Below are positions 1-8,923 of a stretch of DNA of 64,000 nucleotides, piece after piece (within the stretch, counting starts at the first letter, position 1; each line of letters opens with the position of its first letter). Below the pieces are notes generated by a model. The model was not told the origin of the DNA, did not search any database, and saw only the letters and a list, made by a program, of their open reading frames with translations. The stretch covers positions 96,792 to 160,791 of the forward strand of contig NZ_AFXQ01000005.1 in NCBI RefSeq assembly GCF_000224415.1, in the 5' to 3' direction. This DNA is from Citricoccus sp. CH26A (GTDB lineage: Bacteria; Actinomycetota; Actinomycetes; Actinomycetales; Micrococcaceae). A program made the translations under genes and the position numbers.

Positions 1-740
1 TCCTGCAGGACTACCTGCGGGCCAGCGGCGCGAGGGGATTCGTCCTGGGCATCTCTGGCGGCCTCGACTCCACGCTGGCCGGCCGGCTCGCCCAGCTGGC
101 CGTCGAGGGACTGCGCGCCGAGGGGATCCAGGCCGAGTTCGTCCCCGTCCGGTTGCCCTACAACGTCCAGCATGACGAGGACGACGCCCAGGCCGCCCTC
201 GACTTCATCGACGGCGACGCGGAGACCACGTTCGACATCGCGGCTGCCGTGGATGGCTTCGAGAGTGAGTTCACCGCCGCCACCGGGGAGCCGATCACCG
301 ATTTCAACAAGGGCAACGTCAAGGCCCGGGTGCGCATGGTGGCCCAGTACGCCATCGCCGGTGCGCACGGACTGCTGGTGATCGGCACCGACCACGGCGC
401 GGAGTCCGTGACCGGTTTCTTCACCAAGTTCGGGGACGGCGCGGCCGACGTGCTCCCCCTGTTCGGCCTGAACAAGCGGCAGAACCGGCAACTGTTGAAG
501 TACCTGGGCGCCGAGGAGCGACTCTGGGCGAAGGTCCCCACCGCGGACCTGCTGGATGACAAGCCCGGACAGACCGATGAGGCCGAGCTCGGGTTGAGCT
601 ACGACGTGATCGATGACTACCTCGAGGGCAGGGTGGTTCCCACCGACGCGGCGGAGAAGCTGGAGCAGGTCTACCTGCGGTCCCGCCACAAGCGGACCAC
701 CCCGGTCAGCATCCTCGACTCGTGGTGGCGCCAGGACTGA
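1..740 (+). CDS. nadE: NH3-dependent NAD+ synthetase (5' truncated by window)
   Basis: Final step of NAD+ synthesis: ATP-dependent amidation of nicotinate adenine dinucleotide with ammonia, in the cytoplasm. The reading frame is open from base 3 and about 245 codons are visible; the family is about 275 residues, so roughly 30 N-terminal codons lie outside the window. The ATP pyrophosphatase P-loop SGGLDS is at bases 54-71. Family motifs [16 protein letters not shown] and GFFTKFGDG follow in order. No glutaminase domain is seen in the visible part, which fits the short ammonia-dependent form. xthA follows 48 bases downstream but has its own promoter. Confidence 0.95.
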   Translation, partial: LQDYLRASGARGFVLGISGGLDSTLAGRLAQLAVEGLRAEGIQAEFVPVRLPYNVQHDEDDAQAALDFIDGDAETTFDIAAAVDGFESEFTAATGEPITDFNKGNVKARVRMVAQYAIAGAHGLLVIGTDHGAESVTGFFTKFGDGAADVLPLFGLNKRQNRQLLKYLGAEERLWAKVPTADLLDDKPGQTDEAELGLSYDVIDDYLEGRVVPTDAAEKLEQVYLRSRHKRTTPVSILDSWWRQD

Positions 741-776
741 GCCCGGCCCGAAGCGCGCCTGTCGAGAGGTCTTGGC

Positions 777-782
777 TAGGCT
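777..782 (+). promoter_or_regulatory. -10 hexamer of leaderless xthA promoter
   Basis: TAGGCT ends six bases before the GTG of xthA, so transcription should start at or next to the start codon. No Shine-Dalgarno sequence fits between them. Inferred by pattern. Confidence 0.5.
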
Positions 783-788
783 GGCCGG

Positions 789-1619
789 GTGAAGATCGCG
801 ACCTGGAATGTGAACTCCCTCCGTGCCCGTGCCGACCGCGTGGAGTCCTGGCTCGAGCGCACGGACGTGGACGTCCTGGCCATCCAGGAGACCAAGTGCA
901 AGGACGAGAACTTCCCCTGGGAGCTCTTCGAGCGCATGGACTACGAGGTGGCGCACTTCGGCTTCTCGCAGTGGAACGGGGTGGCCATCGCCTCGCGCGT
1001 GGGCCTGGCCGACGTGGAGCGGACCTTCGTGGGCCAGCCGGAGTTCGGCAAGGGCGGAGTGGATGCCGTCCAGGAGGCCCGGGCGATCGCCGCGACCGTC
1101 GGCCAGGGCGAGGACGCCCTGCGGATCTGGTCCCTCTACGTCCCCAACGGCCGTGCCCTCGAGGACGAGCACATGGCCTACAAGCTGCACTGGCTGGACG
1201 TGCTCCGCCAGCACGCGGTGGGTGCGGTCGCCGGGGACCCCTCGCTCCGCCTGGCCCTCACCGGGGACTGGAACATCGCCCCGCGGGACGAGGACGTCTG
1301 GGACATGCAGTTCTTCCTCGACGAGGGGCTGACCCACGTCTCCCCCGCCGAGCGCGCCGCCTTCCACGCCTTCGAGGAGGCGGGCTTCCAGGACGTGGTC
1401 CGCCCCCGCCACCCCGGGCCGGGGGTCTACACGTACTGGGACTACAAGCAGCTGAGGTTCCCCAAGAAGGAGGGCATGCGCATCGACTTCGTGCTCGCCT
1501 CTCCCGCCCTGGCCACCTCCGTCACGGACGCCTGGATCGACCGTGACGAGCGCAAGGGCAAGGGCGCCTCGGACCACGCCCCCGTGGTCATGGAGCTCGG
1601 CCCGGCAGCGGGGGCCTGA
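789..1619 (+). CDS. xthA: Exodeoxyribonuclease III
   Basis: AP endonuclease / 3'-5' exonuclease of base-excision repair, exonuclease-endonuclease-phosphatase fold. 276 residues, normal for the family (E. coli 268). It begins KIATWNVNS and shows the metal-binding QETK, then SLYVPNG, GDWNIAP (Asp-Asn pair), RIDFVLAS and the C-terminal SDHAPVVMEL with the catalytic Asp-His. Start is GTG at 789, matching both the family N-terminus and the TAGGCT hexamer six bases upstream. An unknown gene follows after nine bases and is probably co-transcribed. Confidence 0.95.
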   Translation: MKIATWNVNSLRARADRVESWLERTDVDVLAIQETKCKDENFPWELFERMDYEVAHFGFSQWNGVAIASRVGLADVERTFVGQPEFGKGGVDAVQEARAIAATVGQGEDALRIWSLYVPNGRALEDEHMAYKLHWLDVLRQHAVGAVAGDPSLRLALTGDWNIAPRDEDVWDMQFFLDEGLTHVSPAERAAFHAFEEAGFQDVVRPRHPGPGVYTYWDYKQLRFPKKEGMRIDFVLASPALATSVTDAWIDRDERKGKGASDHAPVVMELGPAAGA

Positions 1620-1628
1620 ACCGGGCCC

Positions 1629-2495
1629 ATGGAATACCAGTCCGAGCTGCGCGTCTACCAGCCCCTCGCCGCGTTTCCCGACGCCGTCCAGGCCGGGTTC
1701 CTGCGCGTCCGCCACCGCACGCGTGCGGCGGCGGAGGAGGAGGCGTCCCGACGGGCGTGGCGCCGGCTGCTGCGCGACGTCACCGACCCGTTCCCCCACG
1801 GATCGGACCTGGTCCGCGTGCTGCAGGTGCCCGGGCCGGCGGACGGCCCCGTCTCGGAGTACTTCTGCCCGGACGAGATGGCGCTGCGCTGCGAACTGTC
1901 CGCGGAGCAGCTCGCCGAGTCGATGCGTCCGCAGACCTTCAACCTGGTGGTCCCGGAGGCGGCCCGGCGGGCCAACCTGGAACGCCTCGCCGAGCACCTG
2001 GAGGCGGACGGCCCCGAGGAGCTGCGGCATGTCCACACCCGGACCGCGGTCTGGGGCGTGCCGGCGTCCTGGTTCGCCCTCGTCCACGAGGACGACACCA
2101 TCGAGGTCGAGACGGACCCCGGATCCGCGCCCGCCGGGGCAGGGGGCGCCTTCGACGCGGGCGCCGTCCGGACGGTGCGGATCACCGTCCCGCTCGCCCT
2201 CGCCCTCGAGCGGGCCCGGCGGGCGGCCGTGGTCCTCTCCCTGCACGCGCCGGACATGGACCTGCTGAACGACCTCACCGTCCTCGTGGCGTGGCTGGAG
2301 TCCTTCCACCCGGACTCCATGGTGGAACTGGACTACGGCGGCCTGGCCCGGCTGGTCTGGCCGGACGACTCCCCCTTCGACGTCCGCACCGCGTTCGAGG
2401 CGCTGGAGGACGGCGACCAGGAGGCGGCGGTGGTGGCGAACCACCGCATGGTGCGGCGGTGGCTGCCCGTGCGGCAGCTCGGCCGCGCCAGCTGA
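1629..2495 (+). CDS. Conserved hypothetical protein downstream of xthA
   Basis: 288 residues, not recognised. It is a soluble, acidic protein with no signal peptide, membrane segment or catalytic motif that I can name. The N-terminal half holds [10 protein letters not shown] and a stretch similar in character to a small alpha/beta domain ([22 protein letters not shown]). The C-terminal half has a hydrophobic segment around [25 protein letters not shown]. It starts nine bases after the xthA stop, so the two are probably one transcript. Codon use and GC are like the neighbours, so it looks native. Confidence 0.75.
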   Translation: MEYQSELRVYQPLAAFPDAVQAGFLRVRHRTRAAAEEEASRRAWRRLLRDVTDPFPHGSDLVRVLQVPGPADGPVSEYFCPDEMALRCELSAEQLAESMRPQTFNLVVPEAARRANLERLAEHLEADGPEELRHVHTRTAVWGVPASWFALVHEDDTIEVETDPGSAPAGAGGAFDAGAVRTVRITVPLALALERARRAAVVLSLHAPDMDLLNDLTVLVAWLESFHPDSMVELDYGGLARLVWPDDSPFDVRTAFEALEDGDQEAAVVANHRMVRRWLPVRQLGRAS

Positions 2496-2634
2496 GCCCC
2501 CGCGCGCCCCCTCCAGGGGAGGAGGGCACACGGAGGGCCGCCCGCCGGGCCCGGCGCGACGGACGAGGAGTGGCGGACGAGGAGTGGCGGATCCGCCCAC
2601 TGCCCCGGAAACCGTGGACCACTAGGCTGGGCCC
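2496..2634. repeat. Spacer with perfect 14-bp tandem duplication
   Basis: The 139-base gap before the GH13 gene contains GGACGAGGAGTGGC twice in direct tandem (2561-2574 and 2575-2588). It is followed by the promoter hexamer TAGGCT at 2623-2628. No gene is seen here. Confidence 0.7.
2623..2628 (+). promoter_or_regulatory. -10 hexamer of leaderless GH13 promoter
   Basis: TAGGCT then GGGCCC then ATG at 2635. The same string with GTG in place of ATG precedes the GDPD gene at 20902. The six-base gap predicts a leaderless mRNA. Confidence 0.5.
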
Positions 2635-4508
2635 ATGACCACGGGACCCCTGAGCACTCCTCCGTCCGAAGCCCGCAACCGTCCGCAGAACCCCTGGTGG
2701 GTGGACGCCGTGATCTACCAGGTCTATCCCCGCTCCTTCGCGGACGCGGATGGCAACGGCATGGGTGACCTGGCCGGGGTGACGGCGAGACTGCCCTACC
2801 TGCAGCAGCTCGGGGTGGACGCCGTCTGGCTGTCCCCGTTCTATGTCTCCCCGCAGAAGGACGGCGGTTACGACGTCGCCGACTACCGGGACGTGGACCC
2901 GCTCTTCGGCACCCTGGCGGACGCCGACGCCCTGATCGACGCCGCCCACGAGGCCGGATTGCGCATCATCGTGGACCTGGTCCCCAACCACACCTCCTCG
3001 GCCCACCCCTGGTTCACCGAGGCACTGGCCACCGACCCGGACACGGAGGAGGGCCGGGCGGCCCGGGACCGGTACATGTTCCGCCCCGGGGCCGGAGCCG
3101 ACGGTTCGGAGCCGCCGAACAACTGGCAGTCCACCTTCGGCGGGCAGGCCTGGACGCGCACCACGAACCCGGACGGCACGCCCGGGGACTGGTACCTGCA
3201 CCTGTTCGACTCCTCCCAGCCGGACCTGAACTGGGAGAACCCGGAGGTCAGGGACGAGTTCGAGGACATCCTGCGGTTCTGGCTGGACCGGGGGTGGACG
3301 GGTTCCGGGTGGACGTGGCCCACGGGCTGGTCAAGGCCGAGGGCCTGCCGGACCACGCCGAGCGCCCCGGCATGGTCACGGACGCCGGCCTGGCGCCGGC
3401 GGCGTTGAGCACCGATGACGGGATGGACGTCTCCGGCCACGCCGAGGAGAACCCGCAGGACCACTCCCACCCGGTCCCGTACCACGACCAGGAGGGCGTC
3501 CACGAGATCTACCGCTCGTGGAACCAGGTGCTCTCGGAGTACGACCACGACCCGGTGCTGGTGGCGGAGGCCTGGGTGGCCCCGCTGGAGCGGCTCTTCC
3601 GCTATGTCCGCCCCGGCGAGATGCACCAGGCGTTCAACTTCACCTTCCTGATGGCCGGCTGGGACGCCGTCCGGCTCTCGGACGCCATCACGGTCTCCGT
3701 GGAGGAGGCGGACAAGGTGGGCGCGCCGAACACCTGGGTGCTGTCCAACCATGACACGGTCCGCCACGCCTCCCGCTTCGGACTGACCGACCCCACCCGC
3801 TACCCCTCCGGGATCGGTGCCGAGGACGAGCAGCCGGACGAGGCACTCGGGTGGAAGCGCGCCCGCGCGGCCGCCCTGATCGAGCTGGGGCTGCCCGGCT
3901 CCGCCTACGTCTACCAGGGAGACGAGCTGGGCCTGCCCGAGCACACCGAGCTGGACGACTCCCTGCGGCAGGACCCCACCTTCTTCCGCACCGAGGGCGC
4001 CGAGAAGGGCCGGGACGGCTGCCGGATCCCCATGCCCTGGCGCGCCGGGGCACCCGGGCTCGGCTTCGCCGTCGGCAACCCCTCCGACGACGACGGCGCC
4101 GCCCCGGGCGCGGACGCACAGCCGGCCGCCCCCTGGCTCCCCCAGCCGGAGTCCTACGCCCGGTACGCCGCCGACCAGCAGGTCGGCGTGAAGGGCTCGA
4201 CCTTCGAGCTGTACCGCCAGTTGATCGCCGTGCGCGGCGAACTGGACCTGGGCACCGGGGCGTTCGCCTGGTCACGGTTCCACGCCCCGGACCACGGGGT
4301 GCTCGCCTTCACCGTGACCACCGGGGGCGGCCGGCACCTGGGCTCCGGGGAGCCGATCCCCGAGAAGGTGGTGCTCGTGCTGGCCAACCTGGGCGAGACC
4401 GCCGTGGACGTCCCCGAGCACTACGCCGCGGCCATCTTCAGCCAGGACGAGGCCCTGCAGGACGGGCAGCTGATGCCGGACTCGGCGGCCTGGTTCCTCA
4501 GGCACTGA
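2635..4508 (+). pseudogene. GH13 alpha-glucosidase, interrupted by a one-base frameshift
   Basis: Alpha-amylase-family glycoside hydrolase, most like alpha-glucosidase / oligo-1,6-glucosidase. Part 1 (2635 to about 3290) has WWVDAVIYQVYPRSF, GVDAVWLSPFY, GGYDVADY and DLVPNHTS. Part 2 (from 3294, next frame) has DGFRVDVAHGL with the nucleophile Asp, VAEAWVAPLERL with the acid/base Glu, and SNHDTVRH with the third carboxylate. The join reads FWLDRG then WTGSGW, where DGFRVDV is expected. Restoring one G to the five-G run at 3290-3294 recovers the family sequence exactly. All catalytic residues survive, so this is a sequencing slip or a very recent lesion. No sugar transporter or regulator lies beside it. 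Confidence 0.9.
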
Positions 4509-4598
4509 GGCCCGGCCGGATCAGCGTCGGTCCGGATCAGCGTGGGTCCGGCCGGCTTCCCCGCCGTGTGGCGCACGTCATGTGCGCGCCCGGCGGGA

Positions 4599-4604
4599 TA
4601 CCCT
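4599..4604 (+). promoter_or_regulatory. -10 hexamer of leaderless SDR promoter
   Basis: TACCCT ends seven bases before the ATG at 4612. It favours that ATG over the in-frame GTG at 4582. Confidence 0.4.
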
Positions 4605-4611
4605 GCCGAGC

Positions 4612-5370
4612 ATGGACCTGAAGAACACCTCTGCCCTCGTCACCGGTGCCGCCTCCGGGCTCGGTGCCGCCACCGCCGCACTGCTCGCCGGCCGCGGCGC
4701 CCACGTCATCGGCGTGGATCTGCCCTCCTCGATCGAGAACGCGTCCGCGGTGGACGGCGTCTCCTACGTCGCCGCCGACGTGACGGACCCGGACCAGGTG
4801 CGCGCCGCCGTCGCGGCCGCGACCGAGGCCGGCCCCCTGCGCACGGTGGTGAACTGTGCCGGCATCGCCCCCTCGGCCCGCATCCTCGGCAAGTCCGGCC
4901 CACACGACCTCCGCCTGTTCGAGACGGTGGTGCGGGTGAACCTGATCGGGACCTTCACGGTGCTGGCCCTGGCCGCGGAGGCCATGGCGGCCACGGAACC
5001 CGTGGACGAGGACGGTCAGCGGGGCGTGGTGGTCAATACCGCCTCCGTGGCGGCGTTCGAGGGGCAGATCGGCCAGGCCGCCTATTCCGCCTCCAAGGGC
5101 GGGGTGCACAGCCTGACCATCACCGCGGCCCGGGACCTGGCCAGCAAGGGCATCCGGGTGAACACGATCGCCCCGGGCGTGGTGGAGACGCCCATGCTGG
5201 CGACGATCAGCGAGGAGTACCGGGCGGGCCTGGCCGAGGGCGTGCCGTTCCCGCACCGGCTGGGACGGCCGGCGGAGTTCGCCCAGCTGGTGGAGGCGTT
5301 CGTGGACCACCACTACCTCAACGGGACCACCATCCGGATGGACGGCGCCCTGCGCATGGCCCCGCGCTGA
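4612..5370 (+). CDS. SDR oxidoreductase, 3-hydroxyacyl-CoA dehydrogenase type II-like
   Basis: NAD(P)-dependent short-chain dehydrogenase of 252 residues. Cofactor motif TGAASGLG (TGxxxGxG) near residue 10, VDLP acidic residue after beta-2 (suggests NAD), VNCAG, the catalytic Ser in NTASVAAF, YSASK (YxxxK), and RVNTIAPGVVETPM. The pattern AYSASKGGVHSLTITAARDLASKGIRV is typical of the HSD10 / 3-hydroxy-2-methylbutyryl-CoA dehydrogenase group, which acts in branched-chain or fatty acid oxidation. The exact substrate is inferred. Start ATG 4612 was chosen because of the TACCCT hexamer and family length. A strong hairpin follows at 5407. Confidence 0.88.
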   Translation: MDLKNTSALVTGAASGLGAATAALLAGRGAHVIGVDLPSSIENASAVDGVSYVAADVTDPDQVRAAVAAATEAGPLRTVVNCAGIAPSARILGKSGPHDLRLFETVVRVNLIGTFTVLALAAEAMAATEPVDEDGQRGVVVNTASVAAFEGQIGQAAYSASKGGVHSLTITAARDLASKGIRVNTIAPGVVETPMLATISEEYRAGLAEGVPFPHRLGRPAEFAQLVEAFVDHHYLNGTTIRMDGALRMAPR

Positions 5371-5406
5371 CCGCACACCCCCAGGACGGGCACGGCCCGG
5401 GAACGG

Positions 5407-5437
5407 CGAAGGCCCCCGCTGGAAGCGGGGGCCTTCG
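5407..5437. terminator. Bidirectional hairpin terminator between SDR and tRNA-Phe
   Basis: Perfect 14-bp stem CGAAGGCCCCCGCT / AGCGGGGGCCTTCG (5407-5420 with 5424-5437), loop GGA. It lies between convergent units (SDR on plus, tRNAs on minus). There is no long T tract, as usual in high-GC actinobacteria. Confidence 0.85.
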
Positions 5438-5444
5438 GTCGTGC

Positions 5445-5520
5445 TGGTGGCTCCGACCGGCGTCGATCCGGTGACCTTTCGATTTTCAGTCGAACGCTCT
5501 ACCAACTGAGCTACAGAGCC
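5445..5520 (-). tRNA. tRNA-Phe (GAA)
   Basis: 76 bases on the minus strand with a full cloverleaf: acceptor GGCTCTG pairs with CGGAGCC (one G-U), D-arm TAGCTCAGTTGGTAGAGC, anticodon loop CTGAAAATC giving GAA, and a T-arm closing on GGATCGACGCC. The loop carries GATCGAC in place of the usual GTTCGAA-type run. The 3' CCA is encoded, unlike in the other three tRNAs of this window. Confidence 0.95.
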
Positions 5521-5597
5521 TGGCACCATCCGGTGGCTAGACCGGTGATCACCAAGATCCTCCGTGCCGGTGTTATCCGGCAATCGGAACATCCGAG

Positions 5598-5671
5598 CGA
5601 CCCTGACGGGACTCGAACCCGCGACCTCCGCCGTGACAGGGCGGCGCGCTAACCAACTGCGCTACAGGGCC
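5598..5671 (-). tRNA. tRNA-Asp (GTC)
   Basis: 74 bases on the minus strand without encoded CCA. Acceptor GGCCCTG pairs with CAGGGTC (one G-U). Anticodon loop CTGTCAC gives GTC. T-loop GGTTCGAGTCC is canonical. The discriminator is G, as expected for tRNA-Asp. Confidence 0.95.
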
Positions 5672-5764
5672 AGTGTGCGAGAAACCACTCTACCAGACGT
5701 TTTCCACTGGTTTGACCACTTCGTCCGGCGGCCCGGCCTGACGGCTGGACCAGCGTTTCCTGCG

Positions 5765-5837
<73 letters not shown>

Positions 5838-5937
5838 CTGAACACTTCGGGTTCCCGAAGTGGACCTGCAAGAGTCTAGAGGCTTCCCATGCCGAACCGC
5901 AAACCGGGGCGATGCCCGAGGACCCCTCGGAAACGGG

Positions 5938-5943
5938 CACGAT
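5938..5943 (+). promoter_or_regulatory. Possible -10 of leaderless zincin gene
   Basis: CACGAT, six bases before GTG 5950. It is a weak match (first T replaced by C) but has the same spacing as the other leaderless promoters here. Confidence 0.3.
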
Positions 5944-5949
5944 GGACGG

Positions 5950-6348
5950 GTGGACCCATCCGATCATCACCCCGACCCTCCCGAGCCCGCCGAGATGTCC
6001 GAGGAGGACTTCGACCGCGCCGTGTCCGACGCCCTCGAGGCGATCCCGCCGGCCCTGGCCGAGCGCCTGTCCAACGTGGCGGTCTTCGTCGAGGAGGAGT
6101 ATGAGCCGGAGCCCTGGGAGGATCCCGGCACGGAGCTGCTCGGGCTCTACGACGGCATCCCGCTGACCGAACGCGCGGAGATGCCCTGGCAGCTCCCTGA
6201 CCGCATCGTGATCTTCCGGGGTCCGCTGCTGCGGATGTGCCGGGACCGGGAGGAACTGGTGGAGGAGATCACGGTGACGGTCGTCCACGAGGTGGCGCAC
6301 TTCTTCGGCATCGACGACGCCACGCTGCACGACCTCGGCTGGGGGTGA
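5950..6348 (+). CDS. Small zincin-like metallopeptidase family protein
   Basis: 132 residues. Matches the family of minimal metallopeptidases found in actinobacteria (PF06262 type): VAVFVEEEYEPEP, LLGLYDGIPLTER, LPDRIVIFRGPLLRMC and the C-terminal zinc site TVVHEVAHFFGIDDATLHDLGW (HExxH plus an Asp three residues on). The substrate is unknown. GTG 5950 was chosen over the ATG at 5995 because of the hexamer at 5938; the downstream ATG would remove about 15 low-complexity residues. Divergent from the tRNA cluster, convergent with the UspA gene. Confidence 0.82.
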   Translation: MDPSDHHPDPPEPAEMSEEDFDRAVSDALEAIPPALAERLSNVAVFVEEEYEPEPWEDPGTELLGLYDGIPLTERAEMPWQLPDRIVIFRGPLLRMCRDREELVEEITVTVVHEVAHFFGIDDATLHDLGWG

Positions 6349-6373
6349 TAGGCCTCCCCTCAGGCTGCGCGGG

Positions 6374-7345
6374 TCAGGAGTACATCGGGCCGAAGCTCGC
6401 CCGCGTGGCCAGGCGGCTGTCCTTGAGGTAGGGCACCACCATGACGGGACCGTGGGCGTGCGAGATGATGCCCTGGCTCGTGGACCCCAGCAGGGCGCCG
6501 GTGAATCCGCCGTGGCCCCGGGTGCCGACGACGGTCAGCCGGGCGGTCTTCGACTCCCCGACCAGGACGTCCACCGGCACGCCGTCGATGATCTCGGAGC
6601 TGACCTCCAGCCCCGGGAACTCGGAACGCAGCCACTCGACCCCGGCCGCGAGCTTCTCCTGCATCTCCTCGATCATGGCCTGCTCGTCCACGGTGGCCGG
6701 CAGCCAGGCGACCGCACCGGAGATCGGCGGCATCGCGATGACCACCCGCAGCGGGGACCGGCGGACGTCGGCCTCCAGGGCCGCGGCCAGCGCCGCCACG
6801 CGGCCCTGTTCGGATCCGTCCACGCCGACCACCACGGGGATCCCCTCGGCGGCCCGGCTGGCGTGCTCACCCTTGGGCACGATCACCACGGGGCACTTCG
6901 CGTGGGCCGGGAGCGCTCCCGCCACCGAGCCGAGCAGTCGTCCGAGGAACCCGCCGCGGCCGCGCGTGCCGGCCACCAGCAGGTTGGCATTGGCCGAGTA
7001 GTCCACCAGCACCCCGGCGGCGTCGCCCATCTCCACCCGGTGCACCAGCGGCACGTTGAGGTTGCCCAGCTGGTTCACCACGCCCTGCAGCACCTGCATG
7101 GCGCCGTCGCGGATCATGGTGTCGTCCGGGATGCCGTACCCGGCCTCCAGCGCGGAGGCCGCGAACACGGGCATCGTGTAGGCGGTGACCAGGGTCAGGG
7201 GCAGGCCGCGCAGTTCCGCCTCCCGGGCCCCCCACTTCGCCGCCGAGACGGACTGTTCGGAGCCGTCCACGCCCACCACGATGCCGTGGGTGGTGGCCTG
7301 TTCGGGAGTGATCGGGCTGTTGTCGTGGTCCTGTGAACCGGTCAT
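6374..7345 (-). CDS. Universal stress protein, tandem UspA domains
   Basis: 323 residues holding two UspA domains (about 22-165 and 178-315). Each begins GIVVGVDGSEQS or PVVVGVDGSEQG and ends with an ATP-binding signature: GTRGRGGFLGRLLGS in the first, GTRGHGGFTGALLGS in the second (GxxGx9GS/T). Probably an ATP-binding cytoplasmic stress protein. Its ATG overlaps the stop of the spermidine-synthase-like gene by four bases (ATGA), so it is the last gene of a four-gene operon. Confidence 0.92.
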   Translation of the reverse strand: MTGSQDHDNSPITPEQATTHGIVVGVDGSEQSVSAAKWGAREAELRGLPLTLVTAYTMPVFAASALEAGYGIPDDTMIRDGAMQVLQGVVNQLGNLNVPLVHRVEMGDAAGVLVDYSANANLLVAGTRGRGGFLGRLLGSVAGALPAHAKCPVVIVPKGEHASRAAEGIPVVVGVDGSEQGRVAALAAALEADVRRSPLRVVIAMPPISGAVAWLPATVDEQAMIEEMQEKLAAGVEWLRSEFPGLEVSSEIIDGVPVDVLVGESKTARLTVVGTRGHGGFTGALLGSTSQGIISHAHGPVMVVPYLKDSRLATRASFGPMYS

Positions 7346-8331
7346 GACGGACTCCTGTCGTTCTCGCCGTTGTCGTCGTTGACACGGGCGGATGATGGTC
7401 CCAGTTTAGTTCCCGGGAGCGGTTCGGCTAAGGGCCGGGCCCCTGCCGCGAAGTCCGTGACGGGGTCCACGAGGCGGGCCGGGAGCGGGTCGGCGAGCAG
7501 GTGCCGCACCAGGCCGTCCCGGCTGAGGGCCCCTCCCCCGTCCCGGGCCGTGAGCCGGCCGTCCGTGGCGGCGAAGACGATGTTGCCGCGGCGCCGGCCC
7601 TTGAGCATCTGCGGGTCGGCGATCGCCACCACGGTGCCGAAGACGGCGCTGAGCGTGGCCGCCTCCCGCCGTGCGGCGGTCAGGTCCGGACCCCCGCCGT
7701 GGTTGACCAGGTAGATCCCGTCCGCGCCCAGCACGCGCCGGGCGTGGCGGGCCGCGTCCAGGCCGATCAGGTGATCCGGGGTGACCTGGTCCTCGGGCGT
7801 GGTCCCGGCGAAGACGTCCCGGACGATCACGTCCCGGCTGTGCTCATGGGCACCGGCCAGTACCTCTCCCGCCTCACCCACGCGGATCCGCAGCCGCGGG
7901 GCGCGGGGCAGGGCGAAGCGGTCGCGGGCCAGCGCGGCCAGGCCGGCGTCGAGCTCCACGGCCGTCTGCCGGGAGTCCGGGTACCAGGCCGCCGCCCAGC
8001 GGGCCAGCGTGCACCCGGCGGCGCCCAGGTGCAGGATCCGCAGCGGCTCCTCCGGCGCCCAGCGGTGCCTGATGACCGCCGCGATCCAGCGCATGTACTC
8101 GAAGCCCAGGTCCAGCGGGTCGTCCAGGTTGAGCTGGGAGGACTCCGCGCCGTTGAGCTTGAGCAGCCAGGCCCCGTCGGTGAAGGGATCGCGCAGGATC
8201 TCCGCGGTGCCCGAGTCGATGGTGAAGACGCCGGGTTCGATCCCCGGGGCCTCCCCGCCGCGCGCGGCCGGACGGCCTCCGGCGCCGCCCTTCCTGCCCG
8301 CGGACTTCCGGCCGGAACGCTCACGCGCCAC
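7342..8331 (-). CDS. Spermidine synthase-like methyltransferase-fold protein
   Basis: 329 residues, GTG start. The first 28 residues are Arg/Gly/Ala rich and probably disordered. A Rossmann domain follows: LRILHLGAAGCTLARW (SAM or dcSAM loop), AVELDAGL (acidic residue after beta-2), then DVIVRDVFAGTTPE where true aminopropyltransferases carry the catalytic Asp of a DSSDP-type loop. The Asp is present but the loop differs, so polyamine synthesis is not assured. No S-adenosylmethionine decarboxylase gene lies nearby. Overlaps the GNAT gene by 11 bases and UspA by 4. Confidence 0.8.
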   Translation of the reverse strand: MARERSGRKSAGRKGGAGGRPAARGGEAPGIEPGVFTIDSGTAEILRDPFTDGAWLLKLNGAESSQLNLDDPLDLGFEYMRWIAAVIRHRWAPEEPLRILHLGAAGCTLARWAAAWYPDSRQTAVELDAGLAALARDRFALPRAPRLRIRVGEAGEVLAGAHEHSRDVIVRDVFAGTTPEDQVTPDHLIGLDAARHARRVLGADGIYLVNHGGGPDLTAARREAATLSAVFGTVVAIADPQMLKGRRRGNIVFAATDGRLTARDGGGALSRDGLVRHLLADPLPARLVDPVTDFAAGARPLAEPLPGTKLGPSSARVNDDNGENDRSPS

Positions 8332-8923
8332 GGCGCACCATGAGCTGCTCGTCCAGCCCGGCCCAGGGGCCGGTCATCGGGACGGGGGCGCCGACGTCGG
8401 CGAAACCGTGCCGGCGGTAGAAGGCGCGGGCACGCTCGTCGGCCGAGACGACCCGGACCCGGCAGGGCGAACTGCCGACGGCCCGGGCCAGGAGGGCGTC
8501 GGCCACGCCCGAGCCCTGGGCCTCGGACAGTACGTAGAGCGCGCGGAGCTCGAGCGGGGGCAGCCCGGCATCGACCGGCCCGGCCCCCGCCTCCCCGGAC
8601 CCGGTGGCCCCGGGCCCGGATACCCCGGGCCCGGCTGCCGGGTCCGGGGCCACCGGAGTGACGACGGGACCGGCCGAGGCCAGGCCCACGCAGCGGCCGC
8701 GGGCGTCCTCGGCCAGCCACAGCTCGGTGCCCCGCGCCAGTTCCCGGCGCCAGTGCTCGACCTGGTGCGGCAGGGTCGACTCGGCGGCGGTGAAGAACGG
8801 CTCGTCCCTCAGGTGGCCGTAGGCCTCGCGCCAGGCGACGGCCTTCATGGCCAGTACGGCCTCGAGGTCGGCCTGGGCGGCGTCGCGGACGTAGAAGCGG
8901 GCCTGGTTCCCGGACCCGCTCAC
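8321..8923 (-). CDS. GNAT family N-acetyltransferase
   Basis: 200 residues, GTG start. N-terminal YVRDAAQADLEAVLAMKAVAWREAYGHL is a typical GNAT beginning. Motif A is LRALYVLSEAQGSGVADALLARAV (acetyl-CoA pyrophosphate loop Q-G-S-G-V-A). Motif B is ARAFYRRHGFADVG. A Pro/Gly/Ala-rich loop (about residues 88-118) separates the beta strands and is longer than usual. The acceptor is unknown. Start overlaps the stop of the MTH1187 gene by four bases (GTGA). Confidence 0.85.
   Translation of the reverse strand: MSGSGNQARFYVRDAAQADLEAVLAMKAVAWREAYGHLRDEPFFTAAESTLPHQVEHWRRELARGTELWLAEDARGRCVGLASAGPVVTPVAPDPAAGPGVSGPGATGSGEAGAGPVDAGLPPLELRALYVLSEAQGSGVADALLARAVGSSPCRVRVVSADERARAFYRRHGFADVGAPVPMTGPWAGLDEQLMVRRGA

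Noticed and set aside
4582..4611. Upstream GTG start for the SDR gene
   Set aside because: It would add ten non-family residues; TACCCT lies seven bases before ATG 4612, which gives the normal N-terminus.
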